DNA from: Streptococcus mitis | GTDB lineage: Bacteria; Bacillota; Bacilli; Lactobacillales; Streptococcaceae | DNA: 41,019 nucleotides | Direction of reading: 5' to 3' | Assembly: GCF_946190275.1 (NCBI RefSeq) | Contig: NZ_CAMHZQ010000016.1 | Span: forward strand, 1 to 41,019 | Shown here: positions 27,758-36,324 of the stretch, piece by piece | Layout of the letters: every line of letters starts with the position of its first letter | How positions within the stretch are numbered: position 1 is the first letter of the stretch | Program-made: the position numbers and the translations under genes | Notes under the pieces: model-generated | The model's database searches: none | The model's input: the letters and a program-made list of their open reading frames with translations, nothing else | What the model was told of the DNA's origin: nothing

Positions 27758-28555
27758 CTAGATATGGTGGAAAGGATTGGTCGATACTTGACTAGGTACA
27801 ATATCAATAGTCCAGCCACTTTCTCCTTTCCATTGATTAAGAAGCTCAGCAATTTTTTCCACAAAAAGCACTTCGATATAGTGACCTGGATCCAATGCCA
27901 GCAAGCCATCAGACAACATATCCTGGGCAGTGTGGTAGTAAATATCACCAGTGATATAGACATCCGCTCCTTTAGATAAAGCATCCTTATAGAAAGACTG
28001 CCCGCTACCACCACAGATGGCCACTCTTGAAATAGACTTCTGCAAATCAGTCTCTTGATAATGCACCATTCGAAGGCTATCAAGGCCGAAGACTTGCTTG
28101 ACGTGTTGGGCCAATTCTCTAAATGTCTGAGACTGAACATTCCCAATACGTCCAATTCCACGTTCAGGACCTGTCTCCTGTAGATAAGTCGTCTCCTCGA
28201 TGCCTAGCATCTGACAGAACCAGTCATTGAGGCCATTTTCAACGATGTCAATATTGGTATGGCTGACATAAACTGCGATATCATGCTTTATCAGATCAAT
28301 GTAAATCTGATTTTGTGGACGGCTAGCTACCAAATCCTTGATCGGACGGAAAATCGGCGCGTGCTTGACAATAATCAAGTCTACACCCTTTTCAATGGCT
28401 TCAGCCACCGTTTCTTCACGAATATCGAGAGCCACCATGACACTTTGGATATCCTTGTCCAAAGTGCCAATTTGCAGGCCACGACTGTCTCCCTCCATGG
28501 AAAATTCCTGAGGGCAAAAGGCTTCATATGCGTTAATTACTTCACTTGCTAGCAT
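27758..28555 (-). CDS. NIF3/DUF34-type dinuclear metal-centre protein
   Basis: A 265-residue YqfO/YbgI-like protein that forms a hexameric ring with two metal ions per subunit. Family motifs seen: [42 protein letters not shown], and the C-terminal [14 protein letters not shown] with the last His/Glu ligands. Some relatives are linked to GTP cyclohydrolase I type 2 annotation, but the function is unsettled. Overlaps the trmK 3' end by 14 bases, a linkage common in Firmicutes. Confidence 0.92.
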   Translation of the reverse strand: MLASEVINAYEAFCPQEFSMEGDSRGLQIGTLDKDIQSVMVALDIREETVAEAIEKGVDLIIVKHAPIFRPIKDLVASRPQNQIYIDLIKHDIAVYVSHTNIDIVENGLNDWFCQMLGIEETTYLQETGPERGIGRIGNVQSQTFRELAQHVKQVFGLDSLRMVHYQETDLQKSISRVAICGGSGQSFYKDALSKGADVYITGDIYYHTAQDMLSDGLLALDPGHYIEVLFVEKIAELLNQWKGESGWTIDIVPSQVSTNPFHHI

Positions 28556-29219
28556 GGAGTACCTCCTTGATGGCTTGAATCTTATCTACTAGAACTTGAC
28601 GTTCCTCCAGATTTTTTTCAGGGATTTGTCCGAGGGCGAACTCTAGCTTAGTAGCTTCTTTTTGCCATTTTTGGACAAAGACTGGGCTGACTTCTTTGGA
28701 CAAGAAGGGACCAAAGCGGACATCGCTAGCTGATAACTTCATTTGTCCTGCTTCCACCACCAAAATCTCATAAAACTTACCAGCTTCTTCTAGAATGCTT
28801 TCTGCCACAATCTGAAAACCATTGTCTTGCAACCAAATGCGCAAGTCGTCTTCACGATTATTGGGCTGAAGGATCAATCGTTCTACATTAGCTAACTTGT
28901 CCAAGCCTTCTTCTAAAATCCTAGCAATCAAACGACCACCCATACCAGCAATGGTAATGACAGACACTTGGTCTGCCTCTTCAAAGGCTGCCAAGCCATT
29001 TGCTAAACGGACTTGGATTTTTTCCTTTAGACCGTGAGCCTCAACATTTTTGACTGCAGATTGGTAGGGACCTTCCACCACCTCACCCGCAATGGCACTT
29101 TTGATTTGTCCTCTTTCGACTAACTCGATAGGCAGATAAGCATGGTCACTCCCCACATCTAGTAAAATAGCTCCCTGTGGCACAAAGGAAGCCACTAATT
29201 CTAATCTCTTTGAAATCAT
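28542..29219 (-). CDS. trmK: tRNA (adenine(22)-N1)-methyltransferase
   Basis: A 225-residue SAM-dependent methyltransferase modifying A22 in the D arm of some tRNAs. The N-terminal [26 protein letters not shown] holds the SAM-binding motif. [10 protein letters not shown] and [13 protein letters not shown] carry the family catalytic region. The C-terminal helical part (about residue 165 on) is a coiled coil as in TrmK. First gene of the trmK-nif3-DAO operon. Confidence 0.93.
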   Translation of the reverse strand: MISKRLELVASFVPQGAILLDVGSDHAYLPIELVERGQIKSAIAGEVVEGPYQSAVKNVEAHGLKEKIQVRLANGLAAFEEADQVSVITIAGMGGRLIARILEEGLDKLANVERLILQPNNREDDLRIWLQDNGFQIVAESILEEAGKFYEILVVEAGQMKLSASDVRFGPFLSKEVSPVFVQKWQKEATKLEFALGQIPEKNLEERQVLVDKIQAIKEVLHASK

Positions 29220-29284
29220 TTTCTCTCACTTTCCAAAACTCTATTACCTCTTATTATACCACATTTCAGCTAGCACCCCTGCAC

Positions 29285-29318
29285 CTAAAAAGACCGCAAT
29301 CCACAGATTGCAGTCTTT
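29285..29318 (-). terminator. Terminator of the P-type ATPase gene
   Basis: On the minus strand a 13-bp stem AAAGACTGCAATC / GATTGCGGTCTTT (one wobble) with loop TGTG, followed by TTTTTA. Confidence 0.9.
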
Positions 29319-29320
29319 CT

Positions 29321-31657
29321 TTATTTTCTAACTTGATAGCGACTGGTTAGAATGAAAATTACGGTAAAGACCAACATCATGGCTCCATAAACAGGTAATG
29401 TTTGTCCTGTTAAGGTCGAAATTTCAAGCAGTTTTTGAATTCTTGGGAAGAGAGCTGTGGCTAGGAAGCCTCCTACTGACCAAACAATCAAGAGGACACG
29501 CCATAGGGTAAATGGCATGCAAGCTCTAAATACGGATAAGAAACCAATTGACCCCAAGAGATAATAGAGTAGAGTTGAGATTTCTAACTCAGACCAACCT
29601 TGGCTACTTCCAAATATTTTCACAAAGAGTACGCTGAAGACGACCATGAGAGCACTTGGTAGGGCACGAAGCATGGATCTTCTGAGGAAGTTTGGCTCGA
29701 CAGGTTTGATATTTCGCTCAAAAGTCAGAACGAATGGTGGGAAACCTTCCACGAACTGGTCAATCATGGTAATCTGGATTGGAATGAAGGGGAAAATCAA
29801 GATCCACTCAGACCGACCTAGTAAAGCACTGGCGATACAGATAACTGCGAGCAAGAAAGAATAGATGGTCTTTATCAAGAAAATCGGGGCGATGTGAGCA
29901 ATGTTATTGACCACGCGACGACCTTCAAAGAGAATCTCAGGAACATCATTAAAGTCAGAGTTCAAGAGAACCAGATTGGCAATCTGACGAGTCGCTGGGT
30001 CTCCCTCAGCCATCACGATGGAACAGTCCGCCTCACGAAGAGCTAGAATATCATTGACCCCATCTCCTGTCATAGCTGTTGTGTGCCCTGCTTTTTTCAG
30101 AGTTTGGATGATGAGTTTCTTTTGATGAGGGGAAACACGTCCGAAAATAGCTGTCTCTTCAGCCATAGCAATCAATTCCTCATCCGTGATTTTTGAGCAA
30201 TCTACATAACTGTCATAGTCCGCAAAACCAGCCTTCTGGGCAATGCTGGATACCGTAACTGGATTGTCTCCAGAGATAATCTTGAGCCCCACTTCCTGAG
30301 AACGGAGATAGTCCAGCGTCTCTGCTGCTCCTTCTCGAATCGGGTCCAAGATTTCCAGCAAGGCTAGAGCCTGAATATCAGATGGTTTCTGTGGCTTGTG
30401 ATGGTCTAATTTCTCCTGACTGAGAGCTAAGACCAAGACACGTGAACCTCTCTCCAAGGCCTCTCTGGCTTCAGGGACTTCTGAGTCCAGCAACATCTCA
30501 GGCGCCCCTAAGAAAACTGTCCCCAAACCTTCCAATTCCATAGCACCCCACTTGCGGTCGCTTGAGAAGGGAAGATTCGAAAGCATAGGATAGGCTACTT
30601 GGCCTTGGAATCGCTGGCGAATAGCTTGAGCTGTTGGATTCTTATCCTCACTATGGGCCATATAGCTTGTCAGGATGCTGGCAAGCGCTGACTCTCCATA
30701 CTCTTCAGTCAAAGGAAGAACAGCCTCCACCTGCATCTTTCCTTGGGTGATGGTGCCCGTCTTGTCCAAACAGAGCATATCCACGCGCGCCAAGGTCTCA
30801 ACAGAATACATCTCCTGCACCAAAACCTTTTTCAACCCAAGCTTGATAACAGCAGTTAAGAGAGAGGTGATGGTCAACAGGGCGATTCCCTTGGGCAACA
30901 TTCCCAAAAGAGCTGTTGACGAATTTACAACGGATGACTTAAGAGGCAGGCCTTTCAACATCAAGGCTTCTAGCAAGAGAGCCAGACCAAAAGGAATGAT
31001 AATCTTTCCAGTAAAACCTGCTAACTTGTCCAGCGATTTCATGATACGGGAGTTGATGGGTTTCACTGTCTTAGCTTCCAGCATGAGTTTGGCAGCATAG
31101 TTGTCTGCACCGACATGGTGAACTTGAGCTAAAACTGACCCACTAGCTAGGAAACTTCCTGACAAAAGCAAGGTATCAACTTCCTTTTGCACCAAATCAC
31201 TTTCCCCCGTCAACATGGCTTCATTGACTTCCGCAAAGCCTTCCAAAACCAAGGCATCACTAGGAATCTGCTCTCCTGCAGACAAACGAATGACATCTCC
31301 TAACACCAATTCTTCAGGATTAAGAGCAACTTCCTGGCCATCACGAATAGTCTTGACCTTTTCCTTGGTCATGAGATTGAGCTTGTCCACCATGTGTTTA
31401 GCCCGCAACTCGGTGACAATTCCAGAAAAAGCGTTAAAGCAGATAACAGCAAAAAAGACCAAATTGCTCCAAGCCTGCACAAAGGCAAGGGCCAAAGCAA
31501 TGGCAAAGTTCAAAGCGTTAAAAAGGGTAAAGACATTTCGTTTGATGATTTGCCAAGTGCTAGTACTGGCCGATGCAGTAAAATCATTGACCAAGCCCTT
31601 AGCCTGTCTTTCCTTGACTTCTCTTTGGGTTAATCCCATAATCTTATTTTTATCCAT
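29321..31657 (-). CDS. Cation-transporting P-type ATPase, subfamily unassigned
   Basis: A 778-residue ATPase. The actuator motif MLTGES is at residues 148-153, the phosphorylated D298 in CLDKTGTITQG, then the hinge MTGDGVNDILALREADC. Two helices precede the actuator domain, two follow it (about 217-270), and about six lie at the C-terminus. The membrane-4 motif reads GMLPKGIALL instead of the PEGL of calcium pumps or CPC of heavy-metal pumps, so neither substrate class is supported. No metal-binding N-domain is present. I start at ATG 31657, 7 bases after the -10; ATG 31669 would lie inside the promoter. Single gene, divergent from plsC. Confidence 0.9.
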   Translation of the reverse strand: MDKNKIMGLTQREVKERQAKGLVNDFTASASTSTWQIIKRNVFTLFNALNFAIALALAFVQAWSNLVFFAVICFNAFSGIVTELRAKHMVDKLNLMTKEKVKTIRDGQEVALNPEELVLGDVIRLSAGEQIPSDALVLEGFAEVNEAMLTGESDLVQKEVDTLLLSGSFLASGSVLAQVHHVGADNYAAKLMLEAKTVKPINSRIMKSLDKLAGFTGKIIIPFGLALLLEALMLKGLPLKSSVVNSSTALLGMLPKGIALLTITSLLTAVIKLGLKKVLVQEMYSVETLARVDMLCLDKTGTITQGKMQVEAVLPLTEEYGESALASILTSYMAHSEDKNPTAQAIRQRFQGQVAYPMLSNLPFSSDRKWGAMELEGLGTVFLGAPEMLLDSEVPEAREALERGSRVLVLALSQEKLDHHKPQKPSDIQALALLEILDPIREGAAETLDYLRSQEVGLKIISGDNPVTVSSIAQKAGFADYDSYVDCSKITDEELIAMAEETAIFGRVSPHQKKLIIQTLKKAGHTTAMTGDGVNDILALREADCSIVMAEGDPATRQIANLVLLNSDFNDVPEILFEGRRVVNNIAHIAPIFLIKTIYSFLLAVICIASALLGRSEWILIFPFIPIQITMIDQFVEGFPPFVLTFERNIKPVEPNFLRRSMLRALPSALMVVFSVLFVKIFGSSQGWSELEISTLLYYLLGSIGFLSVFRACMPFTLWRVLLIVWSVGGFLATALFPRIQKLLEISTLTGQTLPVYGAMMLVFTVIFILTSRYQVRK

Positions 31658-31664
31658 GAACTCT

Positions 31665-31673
31665 ATCATATCA
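31665..31673 (-). promoter_or_regulatory. Extended -10 promoter of the P-type ATPase gene
   Basis: On the minus strand TGATATGAT (TG-A-TATGAT) ends seven bases before ATG 31657. No good -35 and no Shine-Dalgarno sequence are seen. Confidence 0.5.
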
Positions 31674-31730
31674 TTTTTTCTAAAAGAATTCTAATCTCAT
31701 CCCAAATATGCACCTAGTCAAGGGAAAAGT

Positions 31731-31759
31731 TTGCCAGCCCTCCTTTGATAAGGTATAAT
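31731..31759 (+). promoter_or_regulatory. Promoter of plsC
   Basis: TTGCCA (31731-31736), 17 bases, TATAAT (31754-31759). A normal leader and AAGGAG before ATG 31790 follow. Confidence 0.75.
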
Positions 31760-31789
31760 AATAACAAGAAAAGAATCGAAGGAGATCGC

Positions 31790-32539
31790 ATGTTTTATAC
31801 TTATTTACGTGGATTGGTTGTCTTGCTCCTATGGTCCATCAATGGCAATGCCCACTATCATAATACTGATAAAATTCCAAATCAAGATGAAAATTATATT
31901 CTGGTTGCGCCTCACCGTACCTGGTGGGATCCAGTTTATATGGCCTTTGCGACCAAGCCAAAACAATTCATCTTCATGGCCAAAAAAGAACTCTTTACCA
32001 ACCGTATCTTTGGTTGGTGGATTCGTATGTGTGGCGCCTTTCCCATCGACCGGGAAAATCCTAGCGCCTCAGCCATCAAATACCCTATCAATGTTCTCAA
32101 AAAAAGTGATCGCTCTCTCATCATGTTTCCAAGTGGGAGCCGTCACTCAAACGATGTCAAGGGTGGCGTAGCTCTGATTGCCAAAATGGCCAAGGTCCGT
32201 ATCATGCCGGTTACCTATACAGGTCCCATGACTTTGAAGGGCTTAGTTAGCCGTGAACGTGTCGATATGAACTTTGGAAATCCAATCGATATCTCAGATA
32301 TCAAGAAAATGAATGATGAAGGCATTGAAACAGTCGCCAATCGCATCCAAGCAGAATTTCAACGTTTGGACCAAGAAACGAAACAATGGCACAATAATAA
32401 AAAACCAAATCCACTCTGGTGGTTTATCCGCATCCCTGCTCTCATCCTTGCCATTATCCTCGCTATCCTAACCATCATCTTTAGCTTTATCGCAAGCTTC
32501 GTATGGAATCCAGATAAAAAGAGAGAAAAACTTGGTTAA
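31790..32539 (+). CDS. plsC: 1-acyl-sn-glycerol-3-phosphate acyltransferase (PlsC family)
   Basis: A 249-residue membrane-associated acyltransferase making phosphatidic acid. The catalytic HX4D motif is H42-RTWW-D47, the substrate motif FPSGSRH corresponds to EGTRS, and VDMNFGNPI is the fourth block. A C-terminal hydrophobic helix (ILAIILAILTIIFSFIASFV) anchors it. The ATG at 31790 follows AAGGAGATCGC; the open frame extends 15 codons upstream over the promoter and is not used. A second PlsC paralog elsewhere is likely in this genus. Confidence 0.93.
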   Translation: MFYTYLRGLVVLLLWSINGNAHYHNTDKIPNQDENYILVAPHRTWWDPVYMAFATKPKQFIFMAKKELFTNRIFGWWIRMCGAFPIDRENPSASAIKYPINVLKKSDRSLIMFPSGSRHSNDVKGGVALIAKMAKVRIMPVTYTGPMTLKGLVSRERVDMNFGNPIDISDIKKMNDEGIETVANRIQAEFQRLDQETKQWHNNKKPNPLWWFIRIPALILAIILAILTIIFSFIASFVWNPDKKREKLG

Positions 32540-32551
32540 ATAAATACAACA

Positions 32552-32584
32552 ATCCCTTGGCAAAAGCCAAGGGATAAATCTTTT
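32552..32584. terminator. Terminator hairpin between plsC and the esterase gene
   Basis: Perfect 10-bp stem ATCCCTTGGC / GCCAAGGGAT with loop AAAA. The T run on the + side (AAATCTTTT) is short and that on the - side is broken, so efficiency is uncertain. Confidence 0.7.
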
Positions 32585-33275
32585 ATTCGATTTTCCATTT
32601 TTGGGCCAACCAGCTGGAAAAATTTAGGAATCGTTCAGCTACTTGTTCATGGTGTCCATAAGGATCAAAGACAAATTGACCATTCGGATAGAATTTCTGA
32701 AGACTGGTATGGATTTGCTCAGCATAGGCTGGTGCTTGAGCCAAGCGATTGCTATGATTGACTCCTTCTGTTTGACCGTTCTGTAAATACAGCAAACAGT
32801 CTAAATTTTTCACTGTCTCTTCCTTGCAGTAAGTCACAAAATCAGGATACCAAAAGGAACCGCAGATGGAGAAGACACAGGAAACCTTGTCAAAGCTGAA
32901 AAGACTGTAGACTGCCGCCAAACCACCTAGTGAGTAGCCTCCATAAGCAAGGCGAGTTTCGTCCAGGCGATAAAGCGACTGCAACTTATCTAAAAGACCT
33001 CCAAATAAATGTTCATGATAGACGTTGGCCTGACCTCCAAAATCTGGAGCTCCATCTCTCAGAGCTGATGTTGCCCAGGGAGTGTAGTCGTCTAAGCGAT
33101 TTTTAGAGGTCAAGCCCACTAAAATCACAGATTCGGAAAGGGACGATAGGAAGTCCAAGTTTCCATCATTCAATAAAATAGCCGGATAGGTTTGATTGGG
33201 GTCGTAGTTAGAAGGAAGGCTGATTTTAACTTGAATTCCTTCCCAATCAAACTCATTATTTATTGATAAAGTCAT
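32583..33275 (-). CDS. Alpha/beta-hydrolase esterase, Fes/enterochelin-esterase-like
   Basis: A 230-residue hydrolase of the esterase D / ferric-enterochelin esterase group. The nucleophile elbow is G113-Y-S115-L-G-G, a C-terminal DPYGHHEQ holds the probable catalytic His (208 or 209), and NDGNLDFL near residue 36 is the usual DG motif. There is no signal peptide, so it acts in the cytosol. It is the last gene of an iron-compound uptake operon, which suggests release of iron by hydrolysis of an imported ester siderophore. I start at ATG 33275, overlapping the lipoprotein gene by 20 bases; an upstream TTG at 33296 is the alternative. Confidence 0.82.
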   Translation of the reverse strand: MTLSINNEFDWEGIQVKISLPSNYDPNQTYPAILLNDGNLDFLSSLSESVILVGLTSKNRLDDYTPWATSALRDGAPDFGGQANVYHEHLFGGLLDKLQSLYRLDETRLAYGGYSLGGLAAVYSLFSFDKVSCVFSICGSFWYPDFVTYCKEETVKNLDCLLYLQNGQTEGVNHSNRLAQAPAYAEQIHTSLQKFYPNGQFVFDPYGHHEQVAERFLNFSSWLAQKWKIE

Positions 33276-34266
33276 TGATTTTTTCAAGGGAATCAATCAC
33301 TGCTGGACCATAATCCATCAACTCATCGTAAGAGATGGTCATGATTTTTTGATTCTTAATAGCGGGAACGCTTTCCAAAACAGCATTTGCCTTCATCAAC
33401 TCTACTGCTTTTTCATCCAATTTTTTATTGCGGTCGCTGGTTACATAGATAATCAATTCAGGATCCATTGACACGAGGTTTTCCAAGGTCAAGCCCGATG
33501 TCCCCGTAGCAACGTTTGTATAACCAAGTTGGTTCAGCAAACTTTCTTGCAAAGCTGACTTGTAGGCACCGAAGGTTTCATCATTATAAGCAACCATAAT
33601 CAAAGCCTTTTTCTTTTCACCTTGGCTTGCTGGGTTTGCTTTCTTAACAGCGTCAATTTTAGTTTGTAATTGGGCTGCGTATTCATTGGCCTTGTCCTGC
33701 ACATTAAAAATCATTCCAAGATTTTTGACATCTTCTACGATATTCCCCAAATCTTGCTGAATTGTTGAGAGAGAAGCTTTTTGAGTATACACTGGGATTT
33801 TGTTTTCATTCCAAGTGCTAACTGTCCCCAAGGATTTTTCAGAAAACATCATGTTTCGCCCCATCACAGCGTCTGGCTCATAAGAAAGAACTGTCTCTTG
33901 TGAGACTGTTTTTTTATCCCCAATTTGAGGAATCGTCGCAATCGCGTCCTTGTATTTGTCCGTCACAGCATTGTCTGGATTGAGCATGCCAGCAATTTTA
34001 TCCTTCAACCCCAACTCCAATAAGATTTCAGTGGTTGAAAGATTGTTGGTGATAACTTTTTCAGGTGTCTTGTCAAAAACTTGTTCGACTTCATTTCCTT
34101 TCGCGTCATAGGTTTTGACCGTTAGTGGATAAGTCGTCTCTGTGCTCGCCTTTTGACTTGTTTCTGTGCTAGATTGTGTGGTAGCTTTTTCTGTAGTAGT
34201 ATTGCCACAAGCTGCCATGGTTAGGGTAGCTACTGTTACGAGTAAAATGCTTAGTGTTTTTTTCAT
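33256..34266 (-). CDS. Iron-compound (siderophore/heme-type) ABC transporter substrate-binding lipoprotein
   Basis: A 336-residue class III binding lipoprotein. The signal peptide ends in the lipobox LTMAAC with C20 as the lipidated residue, followed by a Thr/Ser-rich linker. The periplasmic-binding-protein fold shows PEKVITNNLSTTEILLELG, VLSYEPDAVMGRN and LVSMDPELIIYVTSD, typical of FepB/FhuD-like proteins. The ligand is not deducible; ferric siderophore fits best with the adjacent esterase, heme or cobalamin being alternatives. It does not look like PiaA or PiuA as I remember them. Confidence 0.88.
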   Translation of the reverse strand: MKKTLSILLVTVATLTMAACGNTTTEKATTQSSTETSQKASTETTYPLTVKTYDAKGNEVEQVFDKTPEKVITNNLSTTEILLELGLKDKIAGMLNPDNAVTDKYKDAIATIPQIGDKKTVSQETVLSYEPDAVMGRNMMFSEKSLGTVSTWNENKIPVYTQKASLSTIQQDLGNIVEDVKNLGMIFNVQDKANEYAAQLQTKIDAVKKANPASQGEKKKALIMVAYNDETFGAYKSALQESLLNQLGYTNVATGTSGLTLENLVSMDPELIIYVTSDRNKKLDEKAVELMKANAVLESVPAIKNQKIMTISYDELMDYGPAVIDSLEKINDFINK

Positions 34267-34285
34267 CTTGTTTTCCTTTTCATTC

Positions 34286-35041
34286 TTATAAATAGTGAAT
34301 CATAGCTTGCTGATCCTTAGTCCAAGTCACCTGACTTTGAACTCCGTATACAGTTTGCAATGACTCAGGGGTGATGATCTCCTTTGGAGTCCCTTGGTAA
34401 AGGATTTCTCCCTCTTTCATCAGATAGAGATAATCCGAATAGCGACAAGCAAGTTGAATATCATGCAGGACAGCTAGAATATTGATATTGAGATTTTTCA
34501 CAATGGCTAACAAGTCTAGCTGATACTTGATATCCAGGTGATTGGTTGGTTCGTCTAGGAGCAAGAGAGTCGGTTCTTGCGCCAAGGCGCGGGCTAGTAA
34601 GACTCGCTGTTTCTCTCCCCCTGACAGAGACGAATAGAGACGAGTTTTCTTCTCGAGCATATCCACCTTGACAAGAGCATCTTGAACGAGGACATAATCT
34701 CTTTCCTTTTCCTTCTGTAAAAAAGAGAGGTGGGGAGTTCTTCCCAGCAAGACGATTTCTTCAACTGTACAATCAAACTGCAATTGGTTAAACTGGGTCA
34801 CAACTGCCATTTGCTTGGCTGTTTCTTTGAGTGACCAATGCTCCAGTGGCTTTCCATCTAGGCTTATCAAGCCTTTATCCGCCTTTTCCTGACGATAGAG
34901 GAGTTTAAGTAGACTGGTTTTCCCGCTTCCATTTGGTCCTAATATCGTGTGAAATTGATTCCCTTCAACCTTAAGAGAGACTCCTTTGAGGATTTTTTTC
35001 TCTCCTAGTCCAAAATGGATATCCTGACAAATCAAGTCCAT
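34286..35041 (-). CDS. Iron-compound ABC transporter ATP-binding protein
   Basis: A 251-residue FecE/FepC-type ATPase. Walker A GPNGSGKTS is at residues 35-43, the signature LSGGEKQR at 139-146, Walker B LLLDEPTNHLD at 160-170, and the switch His in AVLHD. It starts one base after the permease stop codon and ends 19 bases before the lipoprotein ATG, so the order is permease, ATPase, lipoprotein, esterase. Confidence 0.93.
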   Translation of the reverse strand: MDLICQDIHFGLGEKKILKGVSLKVEGNQFHTILGPNGSGKTSLLKLLYRQEKADKGLISLDGKPLEHWSLKETAKQMAVVTQFNQLQFDCTVEEIVLLGRTPHLSFLQKEKERDYVLVQDALVKVDMLEKKTRLYSSLSGGEKQRVLLARALAQEPTLLLLDEPTNHLDIKYQLDLLAIVKNLNINILAVLHDIQLACRYSDYLYLMKEGEILYQGTPKEIITPESLQTVYGVQSQVTWTKDQQAMIHYL

Positions 35042-35042
35042 A

Positions 35043-36089
35043 TCAGACCCTCACCTCCCTTCGTCTACCTCCAACAATATAGATAAAGAAGGGAGCACCT
35101 ACTAAGGCTGTGAAAATACCAATAGGAAGCTCTGCGTTTGGAATGATGATACGAGAGAGTACGTCTGCCCAGATGACAAAGAGGGAACCCATCAAGGTTG
35201 CAACAGGAAAAAGCCTCTTGTAATTCGTTCCTACTAACCCTCGAGCTAAATGTGGAGTAATCAGACCGACAAATCCAATAATCCCACAGGTTGCCACTAA
35301 GACTGCTGTCAGCACAGCCACCATGGTCACATAAAGATACCAATAAAATCGTAAAGGAATTCCCAAAGTTAAAGCAGCCTCATCTCCCATCATCATCGCA
35401 TTGAAAACACGATACTGAGTAGAGAAAAATAGAAAGGCCATTCCTACTACTATAGTTGGCAGGACCAAGTCTGCCCAGGAAGTCCCAGCGAGCGAGCCCA
35501 TGGTCCAAAACTTAATGGTCATCACACTGTCAGCATTAGCACCAACTGAGATAATAAAGTTTGAAAAAGCCAGAAAGAGAGCGTTGACAACCGTTCCTGA
35601 TAAGATCAGACTGGAAGTCGTCATCCTTCCCTGCATAGAGGCAATGATGAGGACAGCAATTGTGGCCAAAATAGCTCCAATAAAAGCTCCAAGGCTAATC
35701 ATCACTTTTAAACCAAGAATGATGCTCAAGGTTGCTCCTAGAGTTGCACCCGCAGATATTCCTAAGACATAAGGCTCTGCGATGGGATTATTCACTGTAG
35801 ACTGCATCACACTACCACACATAGAAAGGCCTGCTCCTACTATCAGACCTAACAATACTCGAGGGAATCTCATGTTCCATACAATGGCAAGAGTAGACTT
35901 GGAAACCTCTCCTATCTCAAGAGGAAATCCCAACCTGCTCAAAATAATCCGATAGGTATCTCCTAGTTCAATCGCAACAGATCCCATTGAAACTGCTAGA
36001 AAGAGAGAAATCCCTAAAATACCTAGCAAAATAACTAAAAGTAACACAAATTGCTGGTCTTGTCGGCTTCCAGAAAATTTGGAAAGCAT
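35043..36089 (-). CDS. Iron-compound ABC transporter permease (FecCD family)
   Basis: A 348-residue permease with about ten membrane helices, of the BtuC/FecC/FhuB type. GLITPHLARGLVGTNYKRLFP is the loop that contacts the ATPase, and MRFPRVLLGLIVGAGLSMCGSVMQ the usual N-terminal signature. Only one permease gene is present, so it should act as a homodimer. First gene of the cassette, AAGGAGG upstream of the ATG. Confidence 0.93.
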   Translation of the reverse strand: MLSKFSGSRQDQQFVLLLVILLGILGISLFLAVSMGSVAIELGDTYRIILSRLGFPLEIGEVSKSTLAIVWNMRFPRVLLGLIVGAGLSMCGSVMQSTVNNPIAEPYVLGISAGATLGATLSIILGLKVMISLGAFIGAILATIAVLIIASMQGRMTTSSLILSGTVVNALFLAFSNFIISVGANADSVMTIKFWTMGSLAGTSWADLVLPTIVVGMAFLFFSTQYRVFNAMMMGDEAALTLGIPLRFYWYLYVTMVAVLTAVLVATCGIIGFVGLITPHLARGLVGTNYKRLFPVATLMGSLFVIWADVLSRIIIPNAELPIGIFTALVGAPFFIYIVGGRRREVRV

Positions 36090-36114
36090 GCAAACCTCCT
36101 TTGATAGAATCTTA

Positions 36115-36167
36115 AAAATTTAGAAAATTCTCATGAAAAGTATACCATATTTTCAACAATGGAACAA
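36115..36167 (-). promoter_or_regulatory. Promoter of the iron cassette, with a weak CodY-box-like site
   Basis: On the minus strand TTGTTC (36167-36162), 17 bases, TGG-TATACT (36144-36139). Between the start site and the gene, 36115-36129 matches the CodY box with three mismatches. No PerR or Fur type box is obvious. Confidence 0.6.
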
Positions 36168-36199
36168 GATGAGAACAAATGAATATAGTTGGTTTTATT

Positions 36200-36252
36200 G
36201 TGCTAGGAACCGTAACCGAAGATTCTACTTGAGTATATCGAGGTACGATGAC
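36200..36252. repeat. R element, copy A
   Basis: The core CTAGGAACCGTAACCGAAG and TACTTGAG are shared with 37544-37573, and a shorter form lies at 37453-37477. It resembles the boxA/boxC junction of BOX (CTAGGAAGCTAGCCGCAGG, TACTTGAGTA) at 21908-21949. Confidence 0.6.
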
Positions 36253-36255
36253 AAC

Positions 36256-36284
36256 ATAAAAAGCCCTCTGAAAATCAGAGAGCT
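36256..36284 (-). terminator. Terminator downstream of cadD
   Basis: On the minus strand a 10-bp stem AGCTCTCTGA / TCAGAGGGCT (one wobble) and loop TTT, followed by TTTTTA. The same sequence recurs at 37292-37314. Confidence 0.85.
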
Positions 36285-36324
36285 GATTTGAGCTCGGTAT
36301 AAAATCCTAGTGAAACAAAAAAAT

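Noticed and set aside
27754..28161. Minus-strand 135-codon ORF within nif3
   Set aside because: It is a shifted frame of nif3, which has all family motifs.
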